Positions 9,901-18,204 of a stretch of 64,000 bases of DNA are shown piece after piece. Positions within the stretch are counted from its first letter, which is position 1. Each line of letters opens with the position of its first letter. The DNA comes from Microvirga aerilata. Lineage in GTDB: Bacteria; Pseudomonadota; Alphaproteobacteria; Rhizobiales; Beijerinckiaceae. A program made the position numbers and the translations under genes. The notes under the pieces were generated by a model, which saw only the letters and a list, made by a program, of their open reading frames with translations, did no database searches and had not been told where the DNA came from. Location of the stretch: the NCBI RefSeq assembly GCF_016743775.1, contig NZ_JAEQMY010000001.1, positions 248,001-312,000 on the forward strand. The letters are read 5' to 3'.

Positions 9901-11268
9901 GCTGGCGACGCCCTGAAGATCGAACGAACCGCGCGAGTTGATCGCAAGCGTCGTCCCAATGGCACGGGCGAGCGCCCGGTCGGCGGGCTGGATTCCGGTG
10001 GCGTTCGCATCGATGGCGAAGGAGAAGCGGTCGGGAGGCGACGTCCCTTCCACGGGATTCATCGTCACCCGGGCATTCAGCGCCTGCAGCGTGCCTTGGG
10101 GAAGCCTCACCTCCGCAGCGTCAAGCGTGCCGTTGACGCGTGGTGCCGTGGCGGCGCCTTGCACCGTGCCGTCGAAGACGAGCCGGGCGATCTCCGCCTC
10201 CCCCGCTCGCGTTCTGGTGCCGTCGGTGGGCAGGGCACGGGCCCTCAAAGCGAGGTCGAGCACCCGGTCCGGGTTGACGGTTCCGGTCATGTCGAAGCTC
10301 GCCACGTTCGACGTGATGCGGACCGGCTGGAAGCGCAGGCCGCCGTCGTCGCCCACGGTCACATTGCCGACGAGCTGGGTGGTGCCGCTGAAGACGGGAG
10401 CAACAGGCGCGGGCAGCAGCCCTTCGATGCGGGCGGCAAGATCGACCCCGACCTGATAGGCTGCACCAGCCCGGCTGACGCGGGCTCCGCCCTGGGCACC
10501 GATGGTCGGACCAGCCGAAAAATCGAGGCGCGCGGCGAAATCGCTCAAAGGCCCCTGCCCGGCAAGCCGCAGGTCCACCGGCGGCAGACCGGGCAGATCG
10601 AGCAGCCGGGCCGCGATGCCCCCCGCCGGCTCCTGATGGGTCAGCTCGAGGGCGAGCCGGTTTGTCTGGGGCACGTAATCGAGATCGATGGAAAGCTGCC
10701 CCGGAGCATCGAGCCGCCGGGCCGTGAAGGCAAGATCGAGGCCCTCCGAGGGATTGCCGATCCGGGCCGAGCCCTGCGCCGAGAGCCGCGCGGCCGTGCC
10801 GAGCAAGGGCTCGCCCAGCGCTAGCTCCTGCAAGGCGAAGCGAGTGACGACCACCTGCACAGGCAGTTCGGGCAGGATCGGCTCGTCGGAAACCGCTGCG
10901 TCCTCCTCCGCCGGCAGGGGCTTGCGCAGCAGCTGAAGACGGTCGATGGCAAGCTCGTCCACCTGCAGGCGCCCGCGCAGCAGCGCCGTGCGGCTCCAGA
11001 CCAGGCGGGCTCGGTCGACGCTCAGCCAGACCCCGTCCCGGTCGGAGATGCGCACGTCCCGGATGACCGCGTTCGAGGAGAGCGCCCCCTCGATGCCGCC
11101 GATGCTGACCCGCGTGGTGGGGGTCGAGAGCACCCGCGAGATAAGGCTGGCGAGCACGCCCTGGTCGGTCTGCGCCCGGCTGGGCGAGCCGGCAACCAGC
11201 CAGAAAAACGCCAGCGTCAAGGTGACGGCAGCGGCGAACAGGGTGAGGTGGCGGCGCAGCTTGTTCAT
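6967..11268 (-). CDS. tamB: Translocation and assembly module protein TamB
   Basis: 1,433 residues. It has one N-terminal membrane anchor (LTLFAAAVTLTLAFFWLVAG), then a very long stretch of beta-strand repeats typical of AsmA-like/TamB lipid-bridge proteins. The C-terminal TamB (DUF490) domain occupies roughly the last 360 residues and ends with strands finishing in EMEY. TamB spans the periplasm from inner to outer membrane and works with TamA in outer-membrane protein assembly and phospholipid transport. Its ATG overlaps the tamA stop by one base (TGATG), so the two are translationally coupled. Composition has produced long antisense open frames, which are not genes. Confidence 0.93.
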   Translation of the reverse strand: MNKLRRHLTLFAAAVTLTLAFFWLVAGSPSRAQTDQGVLASLISRVLSTPTTRVSIGGIEGALSSNAVIRDVRISDRDGVWLSVDRARLVWSRTALLRGRLQVDELAIDRLQLLRKPLPAEEDAAVSDEPILPELPVQVVVTRFALQELALGEPLLGTAARLSAQGSARIGNPSEGLDLAFTARRLDAPGQLSIDLDYVPQTNRLALELTHQEPAGGIAARLLDLPGLPPVDLRLAGQGPLSDFAARLDFSAGPTIGAQGGARVSRAGAAYQVGVDLAARIEGLLPAPVAPVFSGTTQLVGNVTVGDDGGLRFQPVRITSNVASFDMTGTVNPDRVLDLALRARALPTDGTRTRAGEAEIARLVFDGTVQGAATAPRVNGTLDAAEVRLPQGTLQALNARVTMNPVEGTSPPDRFSFAIDANATGIQPADRALARAIGTTLAINSRGSFDLQGVASVETARIETSTARAGFTGRVGGSIIDGTLEAGIPALAPFSGIAGRPLRGSASLTARLTGNPNRYDIAAAIDSRLQDLSTGTPALDGLLGRTFTAAGTVRRIPNGFAFDDLRVDGAHLDARIDGRATQSAADLGLSVTIDELRRVDERVSSGRAAVTARLSGSLERPDVTGTATLTDVRALSRAIPRLVIGLDAKDVTGALDASLTLDGQVSGKPATGTLHLAKPPEGGWLLDRLDVDIGSVALDGNIRLGPDLLAQGEISLSGSNFDDLSPLVLTKLDGALDARISLTARNGGQDATVTANGSRFAVADVTVRDFDTRLAVSDLYRRPVIDGTVTADAVTAAGQTYRTVRLVAEGTPEASRFTASAVGQGFNLDAQGRVVPGDATRIELATFSARRGGRRLALAQPATITLQGGAVTLSGVVIAADQGRVALSGTVGDRLDLSVDIRNLPLQAAEIVVPGLGLAGTVNGNAAIGGTLDNPGGTYRLNVSGLATPQTRQAGLPPLGIEAQGRLADQRAGIDARVNLGQAGALQVSGSFPLSASDDLALRVAGRTDLAVANSILSPAGRRLTGAANLDLSIAGTLADPRIQGAVTIANGSFVDSLQGIQLNGIAGRLSARGQVLAIESLSAQTPNGGTLAARGQITIDPAAGLPSEIRITGSRAQLVSNETVEAIADLDLSITGALLSRPRAAGRIDIITMNVSVPDRLPTTLRPLPGTKHVRPTPTAAARLALAQRRQSAAARGTPFSADLDLTLTAQNRIFVRGRGINAELGGDLRLQGTSRDPIAIGAFDLRRGRFDLLGQRIDFVRGRLDFTGDLTPSLDFLAETQAGDVTARIGVTGPASSPEFTFSSSPDLPQDEVLSRILFQRPSGGLSAGQALQLAQAVAQLSGGTGTDAFERLRRSLGVDSLDITVGAGGGPAVGVSRYISDNVRVGVRAGAQPEESGVTVDIDLTRRLKAQGEVNAQGGTSVGVGFEMEY

Positions 11269-13235
11269 CAGAATGCCTGCCCGATCCCAACATAGATGGC
11301 GAATGAGCGGTCACCCTGCTCCCGGGTGAGCGGAGTTGCGATGTCCAGGCGGATCGGGCCGATGCCGGTGTAATAACGCAAGCCCAAGCCCGCCGAGACG
11401 CGGATGTCCTCGTCGAAGTCGGGATAGCTCGACGCGAAGGCTGTGCCCGCATCGACGAAGGGCACGATCCCGATCGTATCGGTGATCTTGATACGCGCCT
11501 CGACCGAGGCTTCCAGCAGGCTGCGGCCGCCGATCGGCTCCCCGAGGAAGGTCGGGCTCAAGGTGCGGTAGCCAAAGCCGCGCACCGAGCCGCCGCCACC
11601 GGCAAAGAAGCGCCGGTTGGCCGGGATGTCCTCCAGATCCGCCCCGACGATGGAGCCCAGGCCGATACGGCCCGCGAGCACGTATCGCGCCTCCTCATCC
11701 AGGGAGAAATAAGCAGACGCCGTTCCGCGAGCGACCGTGATCGGAACGGAGGAGCCCAGGAACTCCGGATAAGGTGTGACCGACGCGATCAGCCTCATCC
11801 CCTCGGTCGGATTGAGCGGATTGTCGGTCGAGTCGTAGCTGAGGGAGACGGGAACGCCGACGAGGCGGTAGTCGATCTGCCCAAGGATGTCCGAGGTCTG
11901 CCCGCGCTCGATCTCGATTCCGCCCTGGATCGAGAAGGTCTCGCTGAAGCGATGACGGATCACTGCGGTCCCGTTGACGAGGCGGCTCGTATACCCTTCC
12001 GTTCGATCGCGCTCCACGAGGCCGTCGACCAGAAGATCGTTGCGCGTTCCCCCGAGAGCCGGCTTCAGGAAGCTCGCCCGGAAGCGGCCGCCGAGATCCT
12101 CCCAGGACGGATCCTCGTCCCTGTCCGGCTCCCCGCCATCTTCGGTGAGATAGAACAGGTTGCCCTCGAAGCGCAGCCGCTCGGCGCCGCCGAACAGGTT
12201 CCGATGCGCCCAGTAGGCGCGCACCGCAGGACCGTCCGTCGTCGAGTACTGGACCGACGCGCCGATGACCCGAGGCTGGCGCTCCGTGATGTCCACGAAA
12301 AGAGGCAGGTTGCCGTAGGCATCCAGTGTCTCTGCCTCGCGGATGCGCACCGAGGACAGAGCCTCGATCTGCAAAATCGACTTGCGCATCGAGGCGAGCG
12401 CTGCGGGCGAATACGGGTCTCCGGGCTCCGTGTAGATGAAAGAGCGCACCACGGCCGGGTCGACATTTTCCAGCCCCTGAACCGTGATGGGGCCGATCCC
12501 CGCGCGGGGACCGGGATCGACCTTCAGGCCGATATCCATGGCCTGAGCCGGATGAAACACCACAGGCTCGCGGTCTTGAACTTTGGCGAAGGGCCGCGAC
12601 TGGGTGCGGAAGTGATCGACGATGCGGGCCTCGGCTGCAAGGATGTCGGCGGACCGCGCGGGATCTCCGGGTTCGATCTTCACCACGCGTGGCGGCAGCT
12701 CGCTTGGCGGGAACGGACGATTGGTTCCGGCGTCCACAACCGCGACATCCCGCAGGGCAAAGAGATGGCCGGGATCGACCTGCACCTCGATAGGGACGAG
12801 CGCCCGTGCCCGGTAGACATCAGCAGCCTGGATGGCCGCGTTGGATCGCTGCGCCTGGATCTGGAGCGGAGCTCCAGCGACGTTGATGGTCACGCGGGCA
12901 TTGTAAAAGCCCGCGCCCCAGAGCGCGTCGATCAGGCGAGGCAGATCCGCCTCGGCACGGCTGACCAGAGCGGGAGCATCCGGCGGCGGATCGCCCTGCA
13001 GGCTCTGCAGCGTCGATGCATCCTTCAGGACCTGCCGGAGATCCTTGTCCTCGCCTGCCACCACGAAGTCGAGCGAATACGGCAGGGCACTTGGACTTGG
13101 CGGCGGGGGAGCATCATCGCTCCCGAACAGCCCAAAGAAATCGAAGGCTGCGGCAGGTGCAATCGATGTCCCGCCGAGCAGAAGCCCCGCGAAGAACAGA
13201 AATAAGATCCGGTTATTCGTGCTCAGCCATAGCAA
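11268..13235 (-). CDS. tamA: Autotransporter assembly complex outer-membrane protein TamA
   Basis: 655 residues. A signal peptide (LFLFFAGLLLGGTSIAPAAA) is followed by POTRA-type repeats to about residue 310 (for example PGPRAGIGPITVQGLENVDPAVVRSFIYTEPGDPY). A BamA-type beta-barrel then runs to the C-terminus, which ends in the aromatic residue F. The barrel loop-6 signature VRGF is present in GGGGSVRGFGYRT. It is an Omp85-family protein paired with the TamB encoded directly downstream and overlapping by one base. The start at 13235 puts the signal peptide at the N-terminus. Confidence 0.92.
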   Translation of the reverse strand: MLWLSTNNRILFLFFAGLLLGGTSIAPAAAFDFFGLFGSDDAPPPPSPSALPYSLDFVVAGEDKDLRQVLKDASTLQSLQGDPPPDAPALVSRAEADLPRLIDALWGAGFYNARVTINVAGAPLQIQAQRSNAAIQAADVYRARALVPIEVQVDPGHLFALRDVAVVDAGTNRPFPPSELPPRVVKIEPGDPARSADILAAEARIVDHFRTQSRPFAKVQDREPVVFHPAQAMDIGLKVDPGPRAGIGPITVQGLENVDPAVVRSFIYTEPGDPYSPAALASMRKSILQIEALSSVRIREAETLDAYGNLPLFVDITERQPRVIGASVQYSTTDGPAVRAYWAHRNLFGGAERLRFEGNLFYLTEDGGEPDRDEDPSWEDLGGRFRASFLKPALGGTRNDLLVDGLVERDRTEGYTSRLVNGTAVIRHRFSETFSIQGGIEIERGQTSDILGQIDYRLVGVPVSLSYDSTDNPLNPTEGMRLIASVTPYPEFLGSSVPITVARGTASAYFSLDEEARYVLAGRIGLGSIVGADLEDIPANRRFFAGGGGSVRGFGYRTLSPTFLGEPIGGRSLLEASVEARIKITDTIGIVPFVDAGTAFASSYPDFDEDIRVSAGLGLRYYTGIGPIRLDIATPLTREQGDRSFAIYVGIGQAF

Positions 13236-13514
13236 TGAGGCAATATCTCCCAGGCAGAGGCGGATTAATATCCTTTGATCTCTCGCCTCCGCTCCAAATC
13301 CATGCGGAACATCGTGAAGATCATTCAGGTCAGTCGGGAGATGTACCTAACCATAGTTTCCGCAGCGGAAAAACCCCAATCGGCCGATTTTGACTAGGCT
13401 GTGGATGAAGCTGTTCCGGCCATGCCCTTCAAAGAGCAGCTTGCGCCTGAAAGAGCGTTCATTCGATCCGTTCTGGGCGGGGCGGAGGGAGCCGCTGCGA
13501 CCGGCTTGCGGGCC

Positions 13515-14717
13515 TCAATACGCCGGAACGAGGCGCCGGTCGACAAAGGGCGCAACCAGTCGGAACTTGAGGCCTTCAGCATCGAATTCGGTTAGAACGT
13601 CCGCGTTGATTTGCATCGGCAGCACCCTGCGGAGCAAGGTCGAGCCGAAACCCTCCTGGCTGGGCGGGCGCGCGGGTGGCCCTCCCCTCTCGGTCCATTC
13701 CAGCTGCAACCTGCGTCCGCTATCGTCTGTAACGATGTCCCACCTGACTTCCACATAGCCGTCCGGCACGGACAGGGCACCATGCCTGACCGCGTTGGTG
13801 GTGAGTTCGTGAAGCGCCATGCCGATCGGGACCGCCAGATCGGCCGACAGCTCAATCTGCGGACCGATGAGCATGAAGCGGGGCTTCCTGCTCTCGGCGA
13901 AGGGCTTGAGCTCGTTGAGCGCCAGATCCCGCAGCGGGGCTGCCTGCCAGTAATCCTCCGTCAGCAGGTTGTGGGTCTTTGCCAGCGAGGAGATCCGATT
14001 GGAGAACGAGGTGTAGAACTCCTCGAAGCTGCCCGAGGAACGGCCGGTGGCGCCGACGAGCGCCTGGACCGTCGCCAAGGTGTTCTTGACCCGGTGATGA
14101 AGCTCACGAACCAGAAGGGTCTGCCGTTCCTCGATCCTGCGGCTGGCCGCGAGAACCTCGTCCCGTTCGGCGATAGCCCGGCGCAGTTCCATTTGCGACA
14201 TCACCTGCCGGGCAAGCGTTTGCAGGGTGAAGGCCTGATCGTCCGTCAGCCCGCGGGGGACCGTGTCGAGCACGCAGAGGGCTCCCAGCGGCAAACCTTC
14301 GGGCGTCTCAAGCACGGCACCGGCATAAAAACGCAGATGAGGCTCGTCCCTGACCAGCGGATTGGCGGTGAAGCGGGAGTCGTCCGTCAAACTGGGAATG
14401 ACCGTAAGCCCCGGTTGCAGCATGGCGCTGAGGCAGATCGAACGGTCGAGGGTGGTTTCGCGCACGCCGAAACCGATTTCGGCCTTGAACCACTGCCTGC
14501 GATCTTCGACAAGACTGATCAGGGCAATCGGCGTCCTGCACGCCCTCGCGGCAAGCTGCACAAGATCGTCGAACTCCGGTTCTGCCGGCGTGTCGAGGAT
14601 CCGGTAGCTCCGCAAAGCCGCGAGCCGGTCGGTTTCGTCCCAGTGTGGAAGCAATATATCGTTTGACACGAAGCAGTTACCATTCACGCACTCGTGTGAG
14701 AACGACTTGGATCCCAT
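13515..14717 (-). CDS. GAF-domain HWE-family sensor histidine kinase
   Basis: 400 residues, cytoplasmic. Residues about 45-175 form a GAF domain (PEFDDLVQLAARACRTPIALISLV, VLETPEGLPLGALCVLD). The HWE-type phosphoacceptor region reads RELHHRVKNTLATVQAL with the histidine at about 207. The ATPase part has LHELTTNAVRHGAL and the family-defining W-x-E in LEWTERGG. HWE/HisKA2 kinases often feed the alphaproteobacterial general stress response through PhyR. Here the gene is last in a same-strand series nepR, ecfG, single receiver, kinase, with 36 bases to the receiver gene, so a role in that pathway is likely. The signal sensed by the GAF domain is unknown. A GTG at FVSND (residue 17) is another possible start. 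Confidence 0.88.
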   Translation of the reverse strand: MGSKSFSHECVNGNCFVSNDILLPHWDETDRLAALRSYRILDTPAEPEFDDLVQLAARACRTPIALISLVEDRRQWFKAEIGFGVRETTLDRSICLSAMLQPGLTVIPSLTDDSRFTANPLVRDEPHLRFYAGAVLETPEGLPLGALCVLDTVPRGLTDDQAFTLQTLARQVMSQMELRRAIAERDEVLAASRRIEERQTLLVRELHHRVKNTLATVQALVGATGRSSGSFEEFYTSFSNRISSLAKTHNLLTEDYWQAAPLRDLALNELKPFAESRKPRFMLIGPQIELSADLAVPIGMALHELTTNAVRHGALSVPDGYVEVRWDIVTDDSGRRLQLEWTERGGPPARPPSQEGFGSTLLRRVLPMQINADVLTEFDAEGLKFRLVAPFVDRRLVPAY

Positions 14718-14753
14718 AGGGTTCGAACGGGGCTGTTTGTTTCCCCAGATAGC

Positions 14754-15128
14754 TTAGTCGCACCCGACGTGAAGCTGTCGACATGCACGAACCAGCACGT
14801 TCGGAGCCGCAGGCTTCTCGATCCAGACGTTATGATGAAATTCAGCCAGGTTAGGATGATCGTCCCGATGCCCGGAATAGATCAGGAAGGGCACCTCACG
14901 ACGGCTTAGCTCCAAGGCGATCTCGCGGCATGGGCCGTCCTTCAGCGTCGCGTCCAGAATGGCCAAGTCCGGCGTGGCGGTCTCGAGCCATTGAAACGCA
15001 GCGCCGCAGGTCGTGAACGGGCCGGCAACCGTGTATCCCGAATCCTGCAGCTCATCCTGAAGGTTGAGCGCTATGATGGCCTCGTCCTCCAGTACGAGGA
15101 CAAGAGGCTTGCTGCTAGGCTGGTCCAT
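14754..15128 (-). CDS. Single-domain response regulator receiver
   Basis: 124 residues comprising only a receiver domain. The acidic pair is seen in LVLVLEDEAIIA, the phosphoacceptor aspartate in PDLAILDATLKDG, and the conserved lysine in WIEKPAAP. There is no output domain. It lies between ecfG and the HWE kinase gene on the same strand. Such stand-alone receivers often act as phosphate sinks or relay proteins next to HWE kinases in stress-response loci. That function is inferred from position. Confidence 0.85.
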   Translation of the reverse strand: MDQPSSKPLVLVLEDEAIIALNLQDELQDSGYTVAGPFTTCGAAFQWLETATPDLAILDATLKDGPCREIALELSRREVPFLIYSGHRDDHPNLAEFHHNVWIEKPAAPNVLVRACRQLHVGCD

Positions 15129-15208
15129 CCCGATTCAATCGGCCATCGGGCTTGAACCTGACCTGAACGAGCAGGCCCGGCCTTCGAGAGCAAGGCCAGA
15201 CGGCAGGC

Positions 15209-15748
15209 TTATTCTGCCGCAAGAGCGGCCTTGATGACGTTGTCGGGGCCGATATCGTTTTCGTCCCGAAGGTCCAGCAAGACAACCAGCTTTGCGCGAG
15301 CGCGATTGACCCGGCTTTTGACCGTTCCGATCGCCACCTTGCACACCTCGGCAGCCTCCTCGTAGGACATGCCTTGGGCTCCGACCAGAAGCAGCGCCTC
15401 GCGCTGATCCAGAGGCAGCTTCGCCAAAGCTATGCGGAAATCCTCGTAATCGAGATGCGCCTGCTGATTGGGATGGGTTTTGAGGCGGGCGGCGAAAGCC
15501 CCATCCCCGTCTTCGACCTCCCGCTTGCGCTTACGATATTCGGAGTGAAACAAGTTGCGCAGAATGGTGAAAAGCCACGCGTTGAGGTTCGTTCCGCGCT
15601 CAAACCTGTCACTATTGGCCCATGCCCGCAGGATGGTGTCCTGCACCAGGTCATCGGCCCGGTCAGGATGGTTCGTCAGTGAAACGGCAAACGCCCGCAG
15701 ATGAGGAACAGCAGCCAGCATCTGATCCCGCAGGGTATCCTCAACCAT
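15209..15748 (-). CDS. ecfG: General stress response ECF sigma factor EcfG
   Basis: 179 residues with sigma region 2 (DRADDLVQDTILRAWAN, FTILRNLFHSEYRKRKRE) and region 4 (LPLDQREALLLVGAQGMSYEEAAEVCKVAIGTVKSRVNRARAKL). The region 4 wording is characteristic of the EcfG (ECF15) group that runs the alphaproteobacterial general stress response. It overlaps the upstream nepR by 8 bases, the standard arrangement for sigma factor and anti-sigma factor. Its release normally requires phosphorylated PhyR; no phyR is in this window. Confidence 0.93.
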   Translation of the reverse strand: MVEDTLRDQMLAAVPHLRAFAVSLTNHPDRADDLVQDTILRAWANSDRFERGTNLNAWLFTILRNLFHSEYRKRKREVEDGDGAFAARLKTHPNQQAHLDYEDFRIALAKLPLDQREALLLVGAQGMSYEEAAEVCKVAIGTVKSRVNRARAKLVVLLDLRDENDIGPDNVIKAALAAE

Positions 15749-15971
15749 TACGAGGAGAAGCTCCTATCTGGGCTTCGATCTGGCAAACGAGGCTCATGAG
15801 ACTTGGCGACAGGGGTTGGCGGAGCAACTCCGCATAGGTCTGCCGCAGGTCGGCGCCGATTCTATCCTGCGCTTCCAGCTGAATCTCGTTCCAGAGGCCG
15901 TCACCCCGCCATGAGTGCGGAACAACAACGATTTGGCCTACAGACCAGTCTTCCATGCCATCGTCAGTCAT
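15741..15971 (-). CDS. nepR: Anti-sigma factor NepR
   Basis: 76 residues from an ATG at 15969-15971 preceded by a strong ribosome site (GGGAGGGG). The C-terminal half carries the NepR core: RIGADLRQTYAELLRQPLSPSLMSLVCQIEAQI, compared with the usual IG-x2-LR-x2-Y-x4-x-E/Q-PLP pattern. NepR sequesters EcfG and is itself bound by phosphorylated PhyR. The N-terminus (to about residue 30) is not conserved in the family. A longer frame upstream exists but lacks a ribosome site. The overlap with ecfG supports co-translation. Confidence 0.88.
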   Translation of the reverse strand: MTDDGMEDWSVGQIVVVPHSWRGDGLWNEIQLEAQDRIGADLRQTYAELLRQPLSPSLMSLVCQIEAQIGASPRNG

Positions 15972-16017
15972 AGCAAATCCCCTCCCAGCCAGCTCTCTTG
16001 ATGAAGCCAGACAATTA

Positions 16018-16041
16018 ATCCTGGAGGATGATCGACGTTCC
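16018..16041 (-). promoter_or_regulatory. Possible EcfG-type promoter of nepR-ecfG
   Basis: Reading the minus strand, GGAAC at 16041-16037 matches the -35 element of EcfG promoters. About 16 bases later comes GATT, which only half matches the usual CGTT -10 element. The position, about 50-70 bases upstream of the nepR ATG, suits autoregulation by EcfG. The weak -10 keeps confidence low. Confidence 0.35.
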
Positions 16042-16111
16042 CGAACCCATAACACATTTTGTTAACTTATGTTAAGATCGCTATCTCTAGCCTTGAAGGG
16101 TCGGCTGACCG

Positions 16112-16864
16112 TCAGGTCACTTCGCCGCCGCAGGCGTCAGCGGTTGTAGACAGATTGTGGGCAGCCCAGAGAGCCGCCTGGGTGCGGTTGCCGGCGCCGA
16201 CCTTCTTCAAAATCGCCTTTACGTGGACCTTCACCGTGGCTTCTGACAGCTTCAGCTTCCGTGCAATGACCTTGTTGGGGGCTCCCTCCTTCAAATAAAT
16301 CAGGATTTCGGCCTCACGGCCGGAGAGCTTCCGGCCTTTCAGCTCGGAATTTTCTAAATTCCACGTCGCCTCTGCAGCCTTCGGAACGGCATGATGCGCC
16401 AGCTCTTCCATTGCAGACAAAACGACCGAGAACGGAAGCACGGCCTCACCGAGCATCACCAGTTCAAGAGAACGAATGAGAATGTCGCGCTTGATGTTCG
16501 ATAGGCAGAAACCATTGGCTCCCGCCTCCCATGCCGCCGCCACGGTATCGGCTTGGAAGCGGTCGGCCAGCACGACGATCTTAGCCGTTGGGGAATGTGT
16601 CCGCAGATGCCTCACCTGATCGACCGCATCGTTGAGGTGACTGCTTCCGTCGATGATGAACAGAACGGATGTCTCGTCCTGAATGCCAGGCACCTCCGAA
16701 GCGCCGTCATATGCCCTGTGGGACACGACAAAGTGCGTATCGGAGAGGATATTCTCGAGTCCAAGGCGGAGGAGAGAGTTGCTGCAAATGGGAACGACCT
16801 GCACCGAAGGCTCATCATGGGCCTGGAGCGCTCGCCGGCTTTGGTTCAAGCTTTGTAACGACAT
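16112..16864 (-). CDS. LuxR-family regulator with degenerate receiver domain
   Basis: About 250 residues. The C-terminus is a clear NarL/LuxR helix-turn-helix (KLSGREAEILIYLKEGAPNKVIARKLKLSEATVKVHVKAILKKVGAGNRTQAALWA). The N-terminus has the shape of a receiver: LLRLGLENIL, then FIIDGSSH with a possible phosphoacceptor aspartate. However, the acidic pair that binds magnesium is replaced (VVPICSN where VDDH is usual), so normal phosphorylation is doubtful. The ATG at 16862-16864 follows AAAGGCGA; an upstream ATG at 16921 lacks support. It may act without a kinase. Its target is unknown. Confidence 0.85.
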   Translation of the reverse strand: MSLQSLNQSRRALQAHDEPSVQVVPICSNSLLRLGLENILSDTHFVVSHRAYDGASEVPGIQDETSVLFIIDGSSHLNDAVDQVRHLRTHSPTAKIVVLADRFQADTVAAAWEAGANGFCLSNIKRDILIRSLELVMLGEAVLPFSVVLSAMEELAHHAVPKAAEATWNLENSELKGRKLSGREAEILIYLKEGAPNKVIARKLKLSEATVKVHVKAILKKVGAGNRTQAALWAAHNLSTTADACGGEVT

Positions 16865-16924
16865 AATAAATTCGCCTTTTCTCGCAGCAGAGAAATCGCT
16901 CTGTGCCGTTAAAGCCCCCAAGCG

Positions 16925-17281
16925 TCACTTTATGATGTAGACAACCTTGCGGGACGCCGCATCGACGATGACGCGATGATCGTTCATGACTGCGTAGCGA
17001 TAGGTTTCATGCCTTGGAATAGGATGAAGCTCGACCGTCTCAGGCAGCGTTTCTCCAAGGGACGTTCCCCACTCGACCCCGTTGTCCGGTTGGCTTTTCT
17101 GCCGAGCCTGCGCTCTCACAGCAGGATCTCCCGTGATGTCGCGGGCAGCATCGACGACGGCATGCTGCTGAGCCGGGGACATCCACGACACGGTCTGGCT
17201 GATTGCATTCGGCGTTGCGCCGGGCGTGGCAACGGTGCCCAAGGTGAATACGGCGAAAGCTAGATGTGACGCGACACGCAT
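16925..17281 (-). CDS. DUF1236-type periplasmic protein
   Basis: About 118 residues with a signal peptide (MRVASHLAFAVFTLGTVATPGA). The C-terminal segment YRYAVMNDHRVIVDAASRKVVYIIK is the core of DUF1236, a small domain common in Rhizobiales exported proteins. Its function is not known. A second DUF1236 protein lies at 19275-19682. It follows the anti-sigma gene on the same strand after 133 bases and precedes the LuxR-type gene. A GTG/ATG 12 bases upstream is an alternative start. Confidence 0.75.
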   Translation of the reverse strand: MRVASHLAFAVFTLGTVATPGATPNAISQTVSWMSPAQQHAVVDAARDITGDPAVRAQARQKSQPDNGVEWGTSLGETLPETVELHPIPRHETYRYAVMNDHRVIVDAASRKVVYIIK

Positions 17282-17414
17282 GCCAACCCTCAATCGCTAG
17301 CCAAGACGAATGAAGAACGGATCGCGTAACCTGTTTATTCCAGCTCTTTGGAATTTTTCTGGAAAAGCGTCGGCGTCCCGATCACGCCGGACCTTGGGGC
17401 TGCGCGGCTGTGGC

Positions 17415-18170
17415 TCAGCGAGCGGCTTCTGCCAGCGCTTTTGCCTCCGCATCCTCCACAAGGGGCTCGCCCGCACCCGCATTCTGGAGATAGGTTGCTG
17501 TCAGATCGGTCCCATCACTCGGGATATAGCCAGCATCGTTGGCGGGGCTTGTTACGGCAAGGGCAACGTTCCACCGGCCCTGGTGGCATGCAATGGCGTT
17601 TGCAGCGCCAGACGACGCTTGAAGCCTGAACTCACGGCAGAGGGAGCCATCTTGGAGGCGATAGGTCGAGATGACCCTCATCCGCCCGTCAGGCAGTTCC
17701 ACGTCGCGACCTGACGCGACTCTGCTCAATTCACTGCGGATCAGGGGATGGTCCAGCTGTGCGATCAGGCTGTCGTTGTCCCACGCGCTCTGTCGGCCGG
17801 CAAAGTATCCTGTAGCGACCGCAATGGCCGCGACAGATGCAGCCAAGGCGACGTTCAGATATGGCGATCCGCGGCCGAAACGAGGGCTTCTTGCCTCACG
17901 AAACCGGGGTTCGGCAGCCTGACGATTGGTCGCCTCGAAAGCTCGTATCTGAGCCGATACGGCAGCATAGAGTTCAGGCGGCACGGGAGAGGCCGACCCG
18001 TTGGCGAAGGCCGAGCGCGTCAGACGGCGGCTTTGTTGAAAATCGACAACCCGCTTGGCAATGCCGGGGCTGTCTACCATGGCTTTTGCAACCGCCGCCG
18101 CAACAGGCTCATCGAGCTCGCCGTCCGCGAAGGCCATGAGGATTTCATCGCTGAGATGAAGCTGTGACAT
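17415..18170 (-). CDS. Membrane-anchored anti-sigma factor
   Basis: 251 residues. The N-terminus (LSDEILMAFADGELDEPVAAAVAKAM) is the short helical zinc-finger-like anti-sigma motif without its His/Cys set. One membrane segment follows near residues 105-125 (LNVALAASVAAIAVATGYFAG). The C-terminal half would be periplasmic. It starts 34 bases downstream of an ECF sigma gene on the same strand, the usual pairing, and likely holds that sigma factor inactive at the membrane. The inducing signal is unknown. Confidence 0.85.
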   Translation of the reverse strand: MSQLHLSDEILMAFADGELDEPVAAAVAKAMVDSPGIAKRVVDFQQSRRLTRSAFANGSASPVPPELYAAVSAQIRAFEATNRQAAEPRFREARSPRFGRGSPYLNVALAASVAAIAVATGYFAGRQSAWDNDSLIAQLDHPLIRSELSRVASGRDVELPDGRMRVISTYRLQDGSLCREFRLQASSGAANAIACHQGRWNVALAVTSPANDAGYIPSDGTDLTATYLQNAGAGEPLVEDAEAKALAEAAR

Positions 18171-18204
18171 ATGTTTTACTCCGCGGATCCCATCTCACCG
18201 GCAC

